From contig CAYZWI010000023.1 of the NCBI GenBank assembly GCA_964482205.1, positions 1-26,014 of the forward strand: 26,014 nucleotides of DNA. The letters run 5' to 3'. This DNA comes from JAZDGX01 sp964482205 (GTDB taxonomy: Bacteria; Eisenbacteria; RBG-16-71-46; CAIMUX01; WJJG01). The notes beneath the pieces were generated by a model. That model ran no database searches. It had not been told where the DNA came from and saw only the letters and a program-made list of their open reading frames with translations. Shown piece by piece: positions 14,387-21,295 of this stretch. Position 1 is the stretch's first letter. Each line of letters begins with the position of its first letter. Position numbers and translations under genes: made by a program.

Positions 14387-16249
14387 TCACCCCCGCCAGC
14401 CGTCGATCCATCCTCGGCGCCTCGGCAGGGGGGGTGTTGGGGCCGCTTCCGCCGGGGCCGAGGCCTCGGCCTTCCTGGCCAACGCCGCCGCCCGCTCAGG
14501 GAGCGACCTCACGAACGTCGGCCCGAGGATGTAGAGCGCGGCGAGGCAGTAGACCTCGAGGTCCAACGCTTCATTCCGCTCCCGCGTCTTGATCCACTCG
14601 CGCACGGTGCCGCGGTTCTTGACCCACTTGCGGATCGCCTTCTCGGCGGTGAGTTGTGCGACGTACTCCGCATCGATCCATTCAGGTAGGTGGCAATAGC
14701 CGGGTCCCGAACTCCCGATGCGCAATCGCGAGAAGACGATCTCCTTGGCCGTGTCGACACAGAGCGTGAAGAGTTTCGCTCGGTACCGGTTGTGATCCGT
14801 CGGCCGGCCGACGACGGGCTTGCCACGTTCTGCGCCACCACGGACGGCGAAGACGCGCCTCTCGATGCGGGCTCGGCAGAAGCGGTAGACCTGCTCCGAA
14901 TGGTGGCCGCCTGAATCGACCGCTACGCAGGCGATCGGGATCTTTTGCCCGCTCTCGTGCGAAAACTCCTGGCGGAGGAAGCGGTCGAGATCCAGCCAGA
15001 CCTGCTCGCGTCCGGGGTCGCCATGGAATTGGGAGAAGGCGATCAGCCAGGACTCTTCGCCGACGCCGTAGCCCTTGACCGCGCATTCGAGCCGGTCGCC
15101 CTGCACGTCGACCGCGGCCACAAGCACGCCCACGCCATTCGGCACCTCCGCGGCATACCTCTCCGCCCGGGCGAGCAGTCCTTCCGGCTCGACTGAGTCG
15201 CCGCGCTCCTCCCAGGTCTCCCCGAGCACGCTGTTGATCCAGTTCTTCAAGCGCAGCGGGTTCTCTTTGGCCTCCAAGAACTCGGCGACGGCCGCCGACC
15301 ATGGGAGCCACCCGAGAGGGGAGTAGAGGCTCGAGATGTGGAACCCGATCGTCTCGGCATTGCCAGATGCGGTCGGGCGCCACTCGCCCTTGGAGAGCAT
15401 CTCCATCTTGAAGCGCTCTTCGATCAGCGCCCCGCACGCCACGCAGGCCAAGGCCGCGCTCTTCGGGTCGCCCTCGTTCCACCGGATGTTCTCCCAGCGG
15501 ATCCAGTCGAAGTTGCCGCAGTGGGGGCAGGGGACGAAGTAGTGGCGCTGGTCGGAGGCCAAGAACTCCCGCTCGATCCGCGAGAGGCCCTTGATGGTCG
15601 GCGACGAGACGAGGAAAACCTTCCGGCGTGAGTAGGTCGGGCCTGTCGTCCGCTTCTCGGCGAGCGCGATCGGGTCTCCCTGGCCGTCCACGTCGCCGGG
15701 GTACTCGTCGATCTCGTCGCAGAAGAGCCAGCGGATCGGCATCGACTTGACCCCGGTGGCCGAGTTGGAGCCGGTCAGGAACAGCACGCCGCCTGGGAAT
15801 TCCTTGATGAGAAGACTGTTGCCGCCCTCGCGCGAACGTGACTCCTGCACGAGTTCACGCAGCACGGGCGTGGTCGCGATCATCGGATCCAGGCGCTGCC
15901 TGCTGAACCGGCGTGCCTCATCGACGGTCGGGCGCACAACCAGGATCGGGCCGGGGGAGTGGTGGATGATGAAGCCGAGCCAATTCAACCCAGTCTCCGT
16001 TTTGCCAAGTTGGCTTCCAGACATCACCACGATCCGCCGCGCGGCCGAGCGGGGCCCGAGCGCATCCATGATCTCGCGCAGGTAGGGCGTCGTGGATGTC
16101 CGCCAGTGGATCGCGGCGTGGCCGGCGCGGTTCCCGAGCACGCGGTGCTCGTCCGCCCATTCACTTACGTTGAGACGTGGTTCGGGCCGCCAGCCCGCCC
16201 GGTAGGCGGTCTCGTAGACCTCGCCGCCGTTCTGCTCCTGCGCCATCAT
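14387..16249 (-). CDS. Phage terminase large subunit (GpA-like packaging ATPase/nuclease)
   Basis: Terminase large subunits drive phage DNA into the procapsid and cut it. This 620-residue protein has the expected order for the lambda GpA family (length about 600-640). Residues 77-84, SGSQLGKT, form a Walker A-like loop. Residues 174-183, WLFCDEIDEY, form Walker B with the catalytic acid. CPHC (241-244) and CVAC (269-272) make a zinc-ribbon-like insert typical of GpA. VAAVDVQGDRLE, with Asp381, begins the nuclease domain. The start at 16249 (ATGATG) overlaps the upstream stop as ATGA; the frame could open 25 codons earlier but those codons overlap the previous gene. No portal gene follows, which is unusual for a working phage. 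Confidence 0.93.
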   Translation of the reverse strand: MMAQEQNGGEVYETAYRAGWRPEPRLNVSEWADEHRVLGNRAGHAAIHWRTSTTPYLREIMDALGPRSAARRIVVMSGSQLGKTETGLNWLGFIIHHSPGPILVVRPTVDEARRFSRQRLDPMIATTPVLRELVQESRSREGGNSLLIKEFPGGVLFLTGSNSATGVKSMPIRWLFCDEIDEYPGDVDGQGDPIALAEKRTTGPTYSRRKVFLVSSPTIKGLSRIEREFLASDQRHYFVPCPHCGNFDWIRWENIRWNEGDPKSAALACVACGALIEERFKMEMLSKGEWRPTASGNAETIGFHISSLYSPLGWLPWSAAVAEFLEAKENPLRLKNWINSVLGETWEERGDSVEPEGLLARAERYAAEVPNGVGVLVAAVDVQGDRLECAVKGYGVGEESWLIAFSQFHGDPGREQVWLDLDRFLRQEFSHESGQKIPIACVAVDSGGHHSEQVYRFCRARIERRVFAVRGGAERGKPVVGRPTDHNRYRAKLFTLCVDTAKEIVFSRLRIGSSGPGYCHLPEWIDAEYVAQLTAEKAIRKWVKNRGTVREWIKTRERNEALDLEVYCLAALYILGPTFVRSLPERAAALARKAEASAPAEAAPTPPLPRRRGWIDGWRG

Positions 16250-16440
16250 CTCTTGGGTTTGCGAATGATCTTGATCCACCCGTCCTGGTTGGCCTCGTGA
16301 TACCACGGGAGCCGGATCAGCCACCTGCCTTCGGTCTCGTAGTCCTCGACCTCGAATCCGGTCATGTCGAGGTTGTAGGTTTCAACCCGCGCTTGCCCAG
16401 GCAACTGGGCGAGTAGCTTGCGAAGACGTTCGACGGTCAT
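16246..16440 (-). CDS. Small hypothetical protein between terminase subunits
   Basis: This 64-residue protein starts at ATG 16440 with GAAGGGAG upstream, two bases after the stop of the putative small terminase subunit, and its stop overlaps the large-subunit start. It opens MTVERLRKLLAQLPGQARVETYN, resembling small phage proteins in which a helix LRxxLxxLP precedes an acidic strand. No function is assigned. In lambda-like phages a head-tail joining gene (W-like) can lie near here, but this protein does not clearly match it. Confidence 0.65.
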   Translation of the reverse strand: MTVERLRKLLAQLPGQARVETYNLDMTGFEVEDYETEGRWLIRLPWYHEANQDGWIKIIRKPKR

Positions 16441-16442
16441 GG

Positions 16443-17009
16443 TTAACTCCCTTCTGCGATCTCCTGGCAAATGCGTTCCACTTCTTCCTCGAGAACGCGT
16501 TGGATCTCCGAGGGGTCTTGGATTGCGGCGAGCACGGTCGAGAGCCGCTCAGGCAAAGCGATCAACTGGTCGCGAGCCTTCCTGGCCATGTTGAAAGCGC
16601 CGATCCGCACCTCGTCCGCGCGGACCAAGATCCCTCGCTGGCGGTCGAGTTCGAGTTTCGAAAGTTGCGCTGCGTAGAGTTCGCGCGCCGCGCGTGCTTT
16701 CGCATAGCCCGAGGCAGTCCCATTTCCACCGGAGGCCTCGACGGGCCCGCCGAAGTCCATCGGCTCCGACGGCTCTCCAGGTGTGCGCGTGTGCTTCGGT
16801 CGACCGGTGATGCGGTTGCGGGGCTTCGAATGATCCGTGTTCTGGATCCACTCGCGGTCGGCTTGGTCAGGGTCGATCTTGCCCTCAACGGTCGAGATCC
16901 GCCCCGCGTTCACCGCGCGCTGCACCGCGACGTGCGAGATGCCCCGTCGGCGGGCGTATTCACGCTGGGAGATGAGCTCGCGCTGTTGTTTCTTCGCTGC
17001 CAAGATCAC
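16443..17009 (-). CDS. Probable phage terminase small subunit / DNA-binding protein
   Basis: This 188-residue protein precedes the large terminase subunit, the usual place for the small subunit, which recognises packaging sites. Residues ~12-40 (LISQREYARRRGISHVAVQRAVNAGRIS) look like a helix-turn-helix, as in Nu1-type small subunits. The middle (~100-160) is a long helical stretch (YAKARAARELYAAQLSKLELDRQRG) and the C-terminus, IQRVLEEEVERICQEIAEGS, is acidic and helical. The start is GTG at 17009, sharing bases with the methyltransferase stop (GTGA). Assignment rests on position and fold pattern. Confidence 0.7.
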   Translation of the reverse strand: MILAAKKQQRELISQREYARRRGISHVAVQRAVNAGRISTVEGKIDPDQADREWIQNTDHSKPRNRITGRPKHTRTPGEPSEPMDFGGPVEASGGNGTASGYAKARAARELYAAQLSKLELDRQRGILVRADEVRIGAFNMARKARDQLIALPERLSTVLAAIQDPSEIQRVLEEEVERICQEIAEGS

Positions 17010-19429
17010 TCAGCCTGCTCGGACTTGCGCTCGGTGGTGACCTGCTCGAAGGTCTTGTTCCTTCCCTCCAGGACCGCCTGCTTGCCGGTCGCTTCCTGCC
17101 ACCTCAGCGCGATGACGTCCGTGTAGGCGGGGTCGAGTTCCATCATGTAGCAATGCCTGCCCGTCTGCTCGGCGGCGATCAGCGTGCTGCCGCTACCGCC
17201 AAAGAGGTCGAGCACGTTCTCGTGGGGTTTTGATGAGTACTGGATTGCGCGGACGGCGAGCTCGACGGGTTTCTCGGTATTGTGGCTCATACCCACGGCC
17301 GTCTGGAATGTGTGGCTGCCCTCCACGGTGAGATTCCATACCTCACCCGCATACGGGAGGCGCTGGACGCTCTTCACATAACGGAGCGAATACTCCCGGC
17401 CTTCGTGCTCGAGATAGCGAGCAGTGCCGCGACCGGTGCCCGGGCGGCGCGCGTAGAAGTAGACGTTGTAGACGGGCCGCTGACTCTTGAATCGCCGTCC
17501 GTTGATCATTCCGAATTCGGCCGGTGGCTCGTAGCGGAACATATGCGACTTGTACCCGAGCGATTCGCCGAGGAGAACGAGGTGAGCGGCCAAGTCGGGC
17601 GAGCACGTATTGCCCTGCCAGTAGGTACGATCGTGCACGCGGCACCCATCTCCGTTCATCCAGCCGTCGAACACTGCCTGCCGCTTGGCCCGCGGGAGCC
17701 GAAAGATGACCGGCGCCATCCGCTTGGCATGCGAGAGCCGTCCCCCGAATCGCTCGAACGCCGCGCCGGCCTCTCCATCGAAGGCCATGACCGTGACCCC
17801 TTGACTGGGTTCGCCGTAGTCATTCGCGTCGTATTCGCCGACCGACTGCCATCGCTCGTAGATGCGCTCGATCAGGTCCTGGCGCCTCTTGTGCAGATGG
17901 AAGGTCGGGTACTTCTTCGGTCCATGCCCTGCTGACTGAAGGGTGCCCTGCGCAAGGTACAGCCCGAGCAGAAACCAGAACTCTTCATCGAGATCGGGAT
18001 ACGGGTCCACCTCTGGCTCGTCGAGGACCGGCGTCATCGTGTAATCGCCTGCACGGATCTCGTCTGCGCGGAGCCACGCGACCTTCGCGTCGACGATACT
18101 GCCGCCGATTCGTTCCGGTCGCCAGATGAGGAAGGGATGGTTGTCCGAGGCGAGCGTGGGAATGTTGCTGCCCTTCGCCACGATGCGCACGAGTTCTGGC
18201 GATTGGTAGGCGTGGCAAGAGACGCCAAGCACGCGGTGGAAGCGGCCATCGGCTGCGTAGACGCGGTCGCCGACTGGGATGGAACGGATCGGCCGGAAGC
18301 CGGCTTCGGTCAGGACCAGCGCGTCGGGGTGCAGGCACAGATGCACCATGCGCTGAGGAGTGACTTTCTTGACCTCCCAGATGTCAGGGACATTCGGGGG
18401 ACCGAAGAAGCGATGCGCGGCGCCCTCTTTCCATGAGTAGAAACACACTTCATGCGCACCTAGGAAATCCTTGCGCGTGAGGACGGGGTGAAGTTTGTTC
18501 CAGATGATCCATTGGCTGAAGTAGAGACCGACCGCCTTCAACACCGGAGGGTAGTTGGCCACGTTGGCGTAGCCTCCCCATATGTAGGCTGTGTGTCCCG
18601 GCAGCAGAACCCGCGCGATGTTTCCGAACCACGCGAGGAGCAGCTGCTCGAACTGCTCATCCGAGACGAAGTCGTTCAGTAGCGGCCGATCCTTCGCCCT
18701 CATCCTTCCGGTCGGTTTTGCCTTCTCCGGGTGACGAGCAAGATCGAGCGCCTGGTGGTGCTTCGGGCCTGCGAAGGACGACAGCCCCGCCTTGATGGCA
18801 TTGTTCGATCGCGGCTCGCACTTCACGTTGTATGGCGGGTCGCTGTTGACGAGGTGAATCGGGGCGCCAGCCAGCAGCCGATCAACCGTGGCCGGATCAC
18901 CCGAGTCGCCGCAGAGCAAGCGGTGCTCACCCAGGATCCAAAGATCACCGAGACGGCTCACGGGATCCTCGGGTGGCTCGGGTGCGGGCGTTTCCTCGAC
19001 CTCCTCGTCCTCGAGAAGATCGTGTAACTCGTCCAAGTCGAAGCCGGTGAGTTCGAGGTCGAAGTCGAGCCCCTCGAGCGCCTTCAGCTCCTCGACCAGC
19101 AGCTCCTCGTCCCAGCCGGCATCCAAGGCCAGTTTGTTGTCCGCAAGGATGAGCGCCCGCTTCTGCGCCTCGGTGAGGTAGGGGATCTCGATCACTGGAA
19201 CGGTTTCCATTCCAAGCTCACGCGCAGCGAGGAGCCTCCCGTGGCCGGCAATGATGCCGCCCTCGCCGTCGACCAAGACCGGGTTCGTCCAGCCAAATTC
19301 GACGATCGAGGCTGCGATCTTGGCGACCTGTTCTGCGCTGTGGGTGCGGGGATTCCGCTGATACGGGCGGAGCTTCTCGATGGGCCAGTGCTCGAGCTTG
19401 CCGGGGAGTCGGACGGATGAATCGGACAT
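17006..19429 (-). CDS. Phage ParB-like / DNA methyltransferase fusion, intein-containing
   Basis: The precursor is 807 residues. Residues ~10-100 are a ParB/sulfiredoxin-like domain (WPIEKLRPYQRNPRTHS, then GGIIAGHGRLLAAREL), common at the N-terminus of phage methyltransferases. After a Glu-rich linker the methyltransferase begins: DPPY at 197-200 is motif IV, and LDLFGGSGSTL with FGGSG at about 743-747 is the AdoMet-binding motif I, the order of beta-class N6-adenine or N4-cytosine enzymes. Residues 365-717 are an intein, and the spliced product would be about 454 residues. Such enzymes protect phage DNA from restriction. ATG 19429 is preferred; GTG 19492 would add 21 residues and lacks a ribosome site. 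The stop overlaps the next start. Sequence specificity is unknown. Confidence 0.9.
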   Translation of the reverse strand: MSDSSVRLPGKLEHWPIEKLRPYQRNPRTHSAEQVAKIAASIVEFGWTNPVLVDGEGGIIAGHGRLLAARELGMETVPVIEIPYLTEAQKRALILADNKLALDAGWDEELLVEELKALEGLDFDLELTGFDLDELHDLLEDEEVEETPAPEPPEDPVSRLGDLWILGEHRLLCGDSGDPATVDRLLAGAPIHLVNSDPPYNVKCEPRSNNAIKAGLSSFAGPKHHQALDLARHPEKAKPTGRMRAKDRPLLNDFVSDEQFEQLLLAWFGNIARVLLPGHTAYIWGGYANVANYPPVLKAVGLYFSQWIIWNKLHPVLTRKDFLGAHEVCFYSWKEGAAHRFFGPPNVPDIWEVKKVTPQRMVHLCLHPDALVLTEAGFRPIRSIPVGDRVYAADGRFHRVLGVSCHAYQSPELVRIVAKGSNIPTLASDNHPFLIWRPERIGGSIVDAKVAWLRADEIRAGDYTMTPVLDEPEVDPYPDLDEEFWFLLGLYLAQGTLQSAGHGPKKYPTFHLHKRRQDLIERIYERWQSVGEYDANDYGEPSQGVTVMAFDGEAGAAFERFGGRLSHAKRMAPVIFRLPRAKRQAVFDGWMNGDGCRVHDRTYWQGNTCSPDLAAHLVLLGESLGYKSHMFRYEPPAEFGMINGRRFKSQRPVYNVYFYARRPGTGRGTARYLEHEGREYSLRYVKSVQRLPYAGEVWNLTVEGSHTFQTAVGMSHNTEKPVELAVRAIQYSSKPHENVLDLFGGSGSTLIAAEQTGRHCYMMELDPAYTDVIALRWQEATGKQAVLEGRNKTFEQVTTERKSEQAE
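17279..18337 (-). mobile_element. Intein with LAGLIDADG homing endonuclease inside the methyltransferase
   Basis: This 353-residue insertion begins at Cys (CLHPDALVLTEAG, block A) with GDRVYAADG shortly after, and SDNHPF as block B. It ends VEGSHTFQTAVGMSHN (blocks F and G, terminal His-Asn), followed by Thr as the +1 nucleophile. The interior has FLLGLYLAQGT and FDGWMNGDG, the two LAGLIDADG-type blocks of a homing endonuclease. It splits VHL from TEKPVEL, a highly conserved motif of this methyltransferase family. Splicing residues are all present, so splicing should work. The acidic residue expected in the first endonuclease block appears to be replaced (LAQG), so DNA cutting may be impaired. 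Confidence 0.92.
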
Positions 19430-19609
19430 GCAGACTTCTGCCTTCTTGGGGGATGGTCTGGTCGGTGGAAACTTGTTTGACGGCTCTGCCACGCAAGAAG
19501 AGCCGGGGTGGCCGGTACCCGATTGCGTAACTCACAGAAGGAACCGTAATTGCACCGTTCTCCGCGTCCGCCATAACGGAATCGCTCGATTTCCTGGACT
19601 TTTCGGGCC

Positions 19610-19936
19610 TCATCCCGCCGCCCTTTCACAAGCCTCTTGGCTGGCCTCGGACCGCTTGGCCCTGTTTGCGGCAGCCAGACGCCCCGCACGTGCCGCTCGA
19701 TTCGCGCGTTCTTGTGCAGAAATGACGATGGGCGACATGAATCTGACGCACAACAAAGGCAGTTTGACCTCTACCCCCCACTCATCGACGATCGTTGTAG
19801 AAATGCCGTGAGCCTGCGTGATCTTTGCAAGCTGCCGTTTGACCGCCGGGTCACACGAGTAGACATGCCATTCCTTCTCGTCGGCGGCTCGGGTGATGAT
19901 GGTCTCCTGCTCGGCGCGGCTGAGTCTTCGGGCCAT
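19610..19936 (-). CDS. Hypothetical phage protein
   Basis: This 108-residue protein starts at ATG 19936 with GGGAGGGA upstream, 16 bases after the minor-tail-like gene. The sequence EWHVYSCDPAVKRQLAKITQAHG...DEWGVEVKLP resembles a small phage protein I have seen near methyltransferases and terminases, but I cannot name a function. The C-terminus is rich in Ala, Arg and Lys (ERANRAARAGRLAAANRAKR), a basic helix that could bind nucleic acid. Its last bases overlap the start of a possible short coding frame at 19613. Confidence 0.65.
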   Translation of the reverse strand: MARRLSRAEQETIITRAADEKEWHVYSCDPAVKRQLAKITQAHGISTTIVDEWGVEVKLPLLCVRFMSPIVISAQERANRAARAGRLAAANRAKRSEASQEACERAAG

Positions 19937-19952
19937 GCGAGTCCCTCCCTGG

Positions 19953-20618
19953 TTACAGACCTTTCCCTTGGGCCCTGGCGATCGCGTTCACGACCTCGCG
20001 CTCCATCTCCTCGTGAAACCAGCGGTGCGCTTCTTTCTCGGCGGTCTCGACGAAGTGGAGGCGGGGGGCGAGGCGCTTGCCTTTCGTGAAGAAGTAGACA
20101 GCGCGGGTCGCTTCCTTGCCGATGCGCTGGAAGATCCCGACCTTGGGGACGAGGTAGGTGTTGGTCTTGGTCACGCCGGCGCGGCGGCGTCCGGTCTTCG
20201 TGCGATCGAAGCGCAGGCGTTGGACGCGGAGCTCGGGTGTGACCTGGGCGGCGAACTGCGGGCGAGCGGGCCCTCCGACCACGGGCTCGGCCACGCGGGT
20301 GGCAGTGGCGGTGAATGGCTTGCGCTCGGCCCCGCGCTCGAAGGCGGAGAGGAGAAGCCGTGGCTTCTGCCCGACCGCGATCTCGGCATATGGGCGACCT
20401 TGTCGCACATTGGCGAACGGCTTGATGATCGCGGCCTCGCGGCGGATGAACTCGTGCCTCCGGACGGTGAACTCCTGCTCGACTCGCTGGCGTTCGGCTT
20501 CCTGGATGCGCTTGGCTGTCGAGTTGATCGCGTTCACGACGGCGTAGGCGAGCCGCCGCTGGCCGTTCTGCAAGCGAAGGACAAGCGGGGCGCTGTCGAT
20601 CTCGAGGTCGATCCTCAT
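19953..20618 (-). CDS. Phage minor tail protein Z-like
   Basis: This 221-residue protein starts at ATG 20618, overlapping the upstream stop as ATGA. The N-terminus (RLAYAVVNAINSTAKRIQEAERQRVEQEFTVRR) is the long helical opening seen in lambda GpZ-like and related tail-completion proteins, and the following mixed segments (ATRVAEPVV...TNTYLVPKVGIFQRIGKEATRAVYFFTKGKRLAPRL) and C-terminal helix fit that group. Such proteins help finish the tail or head-tail joint. The identification is from pattern only. Its place upstream of the methyltransferase and terminases departs from the usual head-to-tail order. Confidence 0.55.
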   Translation of the reverse strand: MRIDLEIDSAPLVLRLQNGQRRLAYAVVNAINSTAKRIQEAERQRVEQEFTVRRHEFIRREAAIIKPFANVRQGRPYAEIAVGQKPRLLLSAFERGAERKPFTATATRVAEPVVGGPARPQFAAQVTPELRVQRLRFDRTKTGRRRAGVTKTNTYLVPKVGIFQRIGKEATRAVYFFTKGKRLAPRLHFVETAEKEAHRWFHEEMEREVVNAIARAQGKGL

Positions 20619-20965
20619 CGCTGCTCCTCCCTGCGTGTGCGCACTTCCATCCCGTGCCTGTAGATCGCCTCGAGCGTGAGCCGGCCGCCCGACATCTCGA
20701 CGAGCGCCATCGCCCGCGTCGGTCTGGGGGAGTGGCCCTGGAGCCACTCGTAGACCGCCTGGTTGGTGACGCGCAGGTCCGGATCGCGAGCAAGCGCTGC
20801 GACGATGCGAGGCACGCCTGTGTCGCCGACCCACCGGCCGAAGTCCGTCTGCCAGCGCGACGGCGCGCGGCGGAAGCGGCCCAACGCTAGTGGGCTGGCG
20901 CGATCTGTCGGCTCTCCCGAAATGCCATCGACCTCCTGGGGGCGTGCGCTCTCTGGTGCATACAT
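20615..20965 (-). CDS. Cro/YdaS-like helix-turn-helix protein
   Basis: This 116-residue protein has a start I place at ATG 20965; the frame is open further upstream without a clear ribosome site, so the start is uncertain. The C-terminal half (WVGDTGVPRIVAALARDPDLRVTNQAVYEWLQGHSPRPTRAMALVEMSGGRLTLEAIYRHG) has the pattern of phage Cro or YdaS-like proteins, where VTNQAVYEWLQGH is the recognition region. It is the first visible gene of the minus-strand block and overlaps the next gene by ATGA. It may regulate the block, but no operators were identified. Confidence 0.6.
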   Translation of the reverse strand: MYAPESARPQEVDGISGEPTDRASPLALGRFRRAPSRWQTDFGRWVGDTGVPRIVAALARDPDLRVTNQAVYEWLQGHSPRPTRAMALVEMSGGRLTLEAIYRHGMEVRTRREEQR

Positions 20966-21295
20966 ACCCGGCGGCGAGCGGAAACGTCGGGTGGGGGCAC
21001 CTCCTCTAGTAGACAAAGGGGGGTGGAGACGCCCGAGTGGGGACAGGCGGGGAGGCAGGGAGCCCGGGGCGGTGAAGCTTGTCCAAGAAGCCGGCGGGGA
21101 CAAGGGATTGCACTTGATCTCTGCGATGGCGGGCGGGATGCTATCGGCGTTCCTCCCAGCGACCGTTCTGCTACTCAAGCCGGGAGGTCGATGATGAGAT
21201 CGGTGCTCGGAAGCTTCGTCTGCGCAGCTCGCCGCGCGCTATCCAAGACCGTCGCCCGCCCACAGGCCATCATGCAATCCCACGACGGAGGCCCC
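20966..21295. other. Divergent intergenic region
   Basis: About 330 bases separate the minus-strand phage-like block from the plus-strand S8 protease. An open frame runs through it into the protease, but it begins without a signal peptide and has no supported start. I see GC-rich runs (GGGGGGTGGAG near 21020) and no clear promoter elements. The border of the phage block probably lies here, but no direct repeat marks it. Confidence 0.35.

Noticed and set aside
14197..14592. Plus-strand open frame beginning in the terminase-accessory gap
   Set aside because: No ribosome site, Arg/Pro/Ala-rich product, and its second half is antisense to the terminase large subunit.
16500..17126. Plus-strand open frame of 208 codons
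   Set aside because: Antisense to the putative terminase small subunit, which has helix-turn-helix features and coupled overlaps with its neighbours.
21023..21295. N-terminal extension of protease 3 by 91 codons
   Set aside because: The extension lacks a signal peptide and ribosome site; the internal ATG at 21296 has both and aligns with the starts of proteases 1 and 2.
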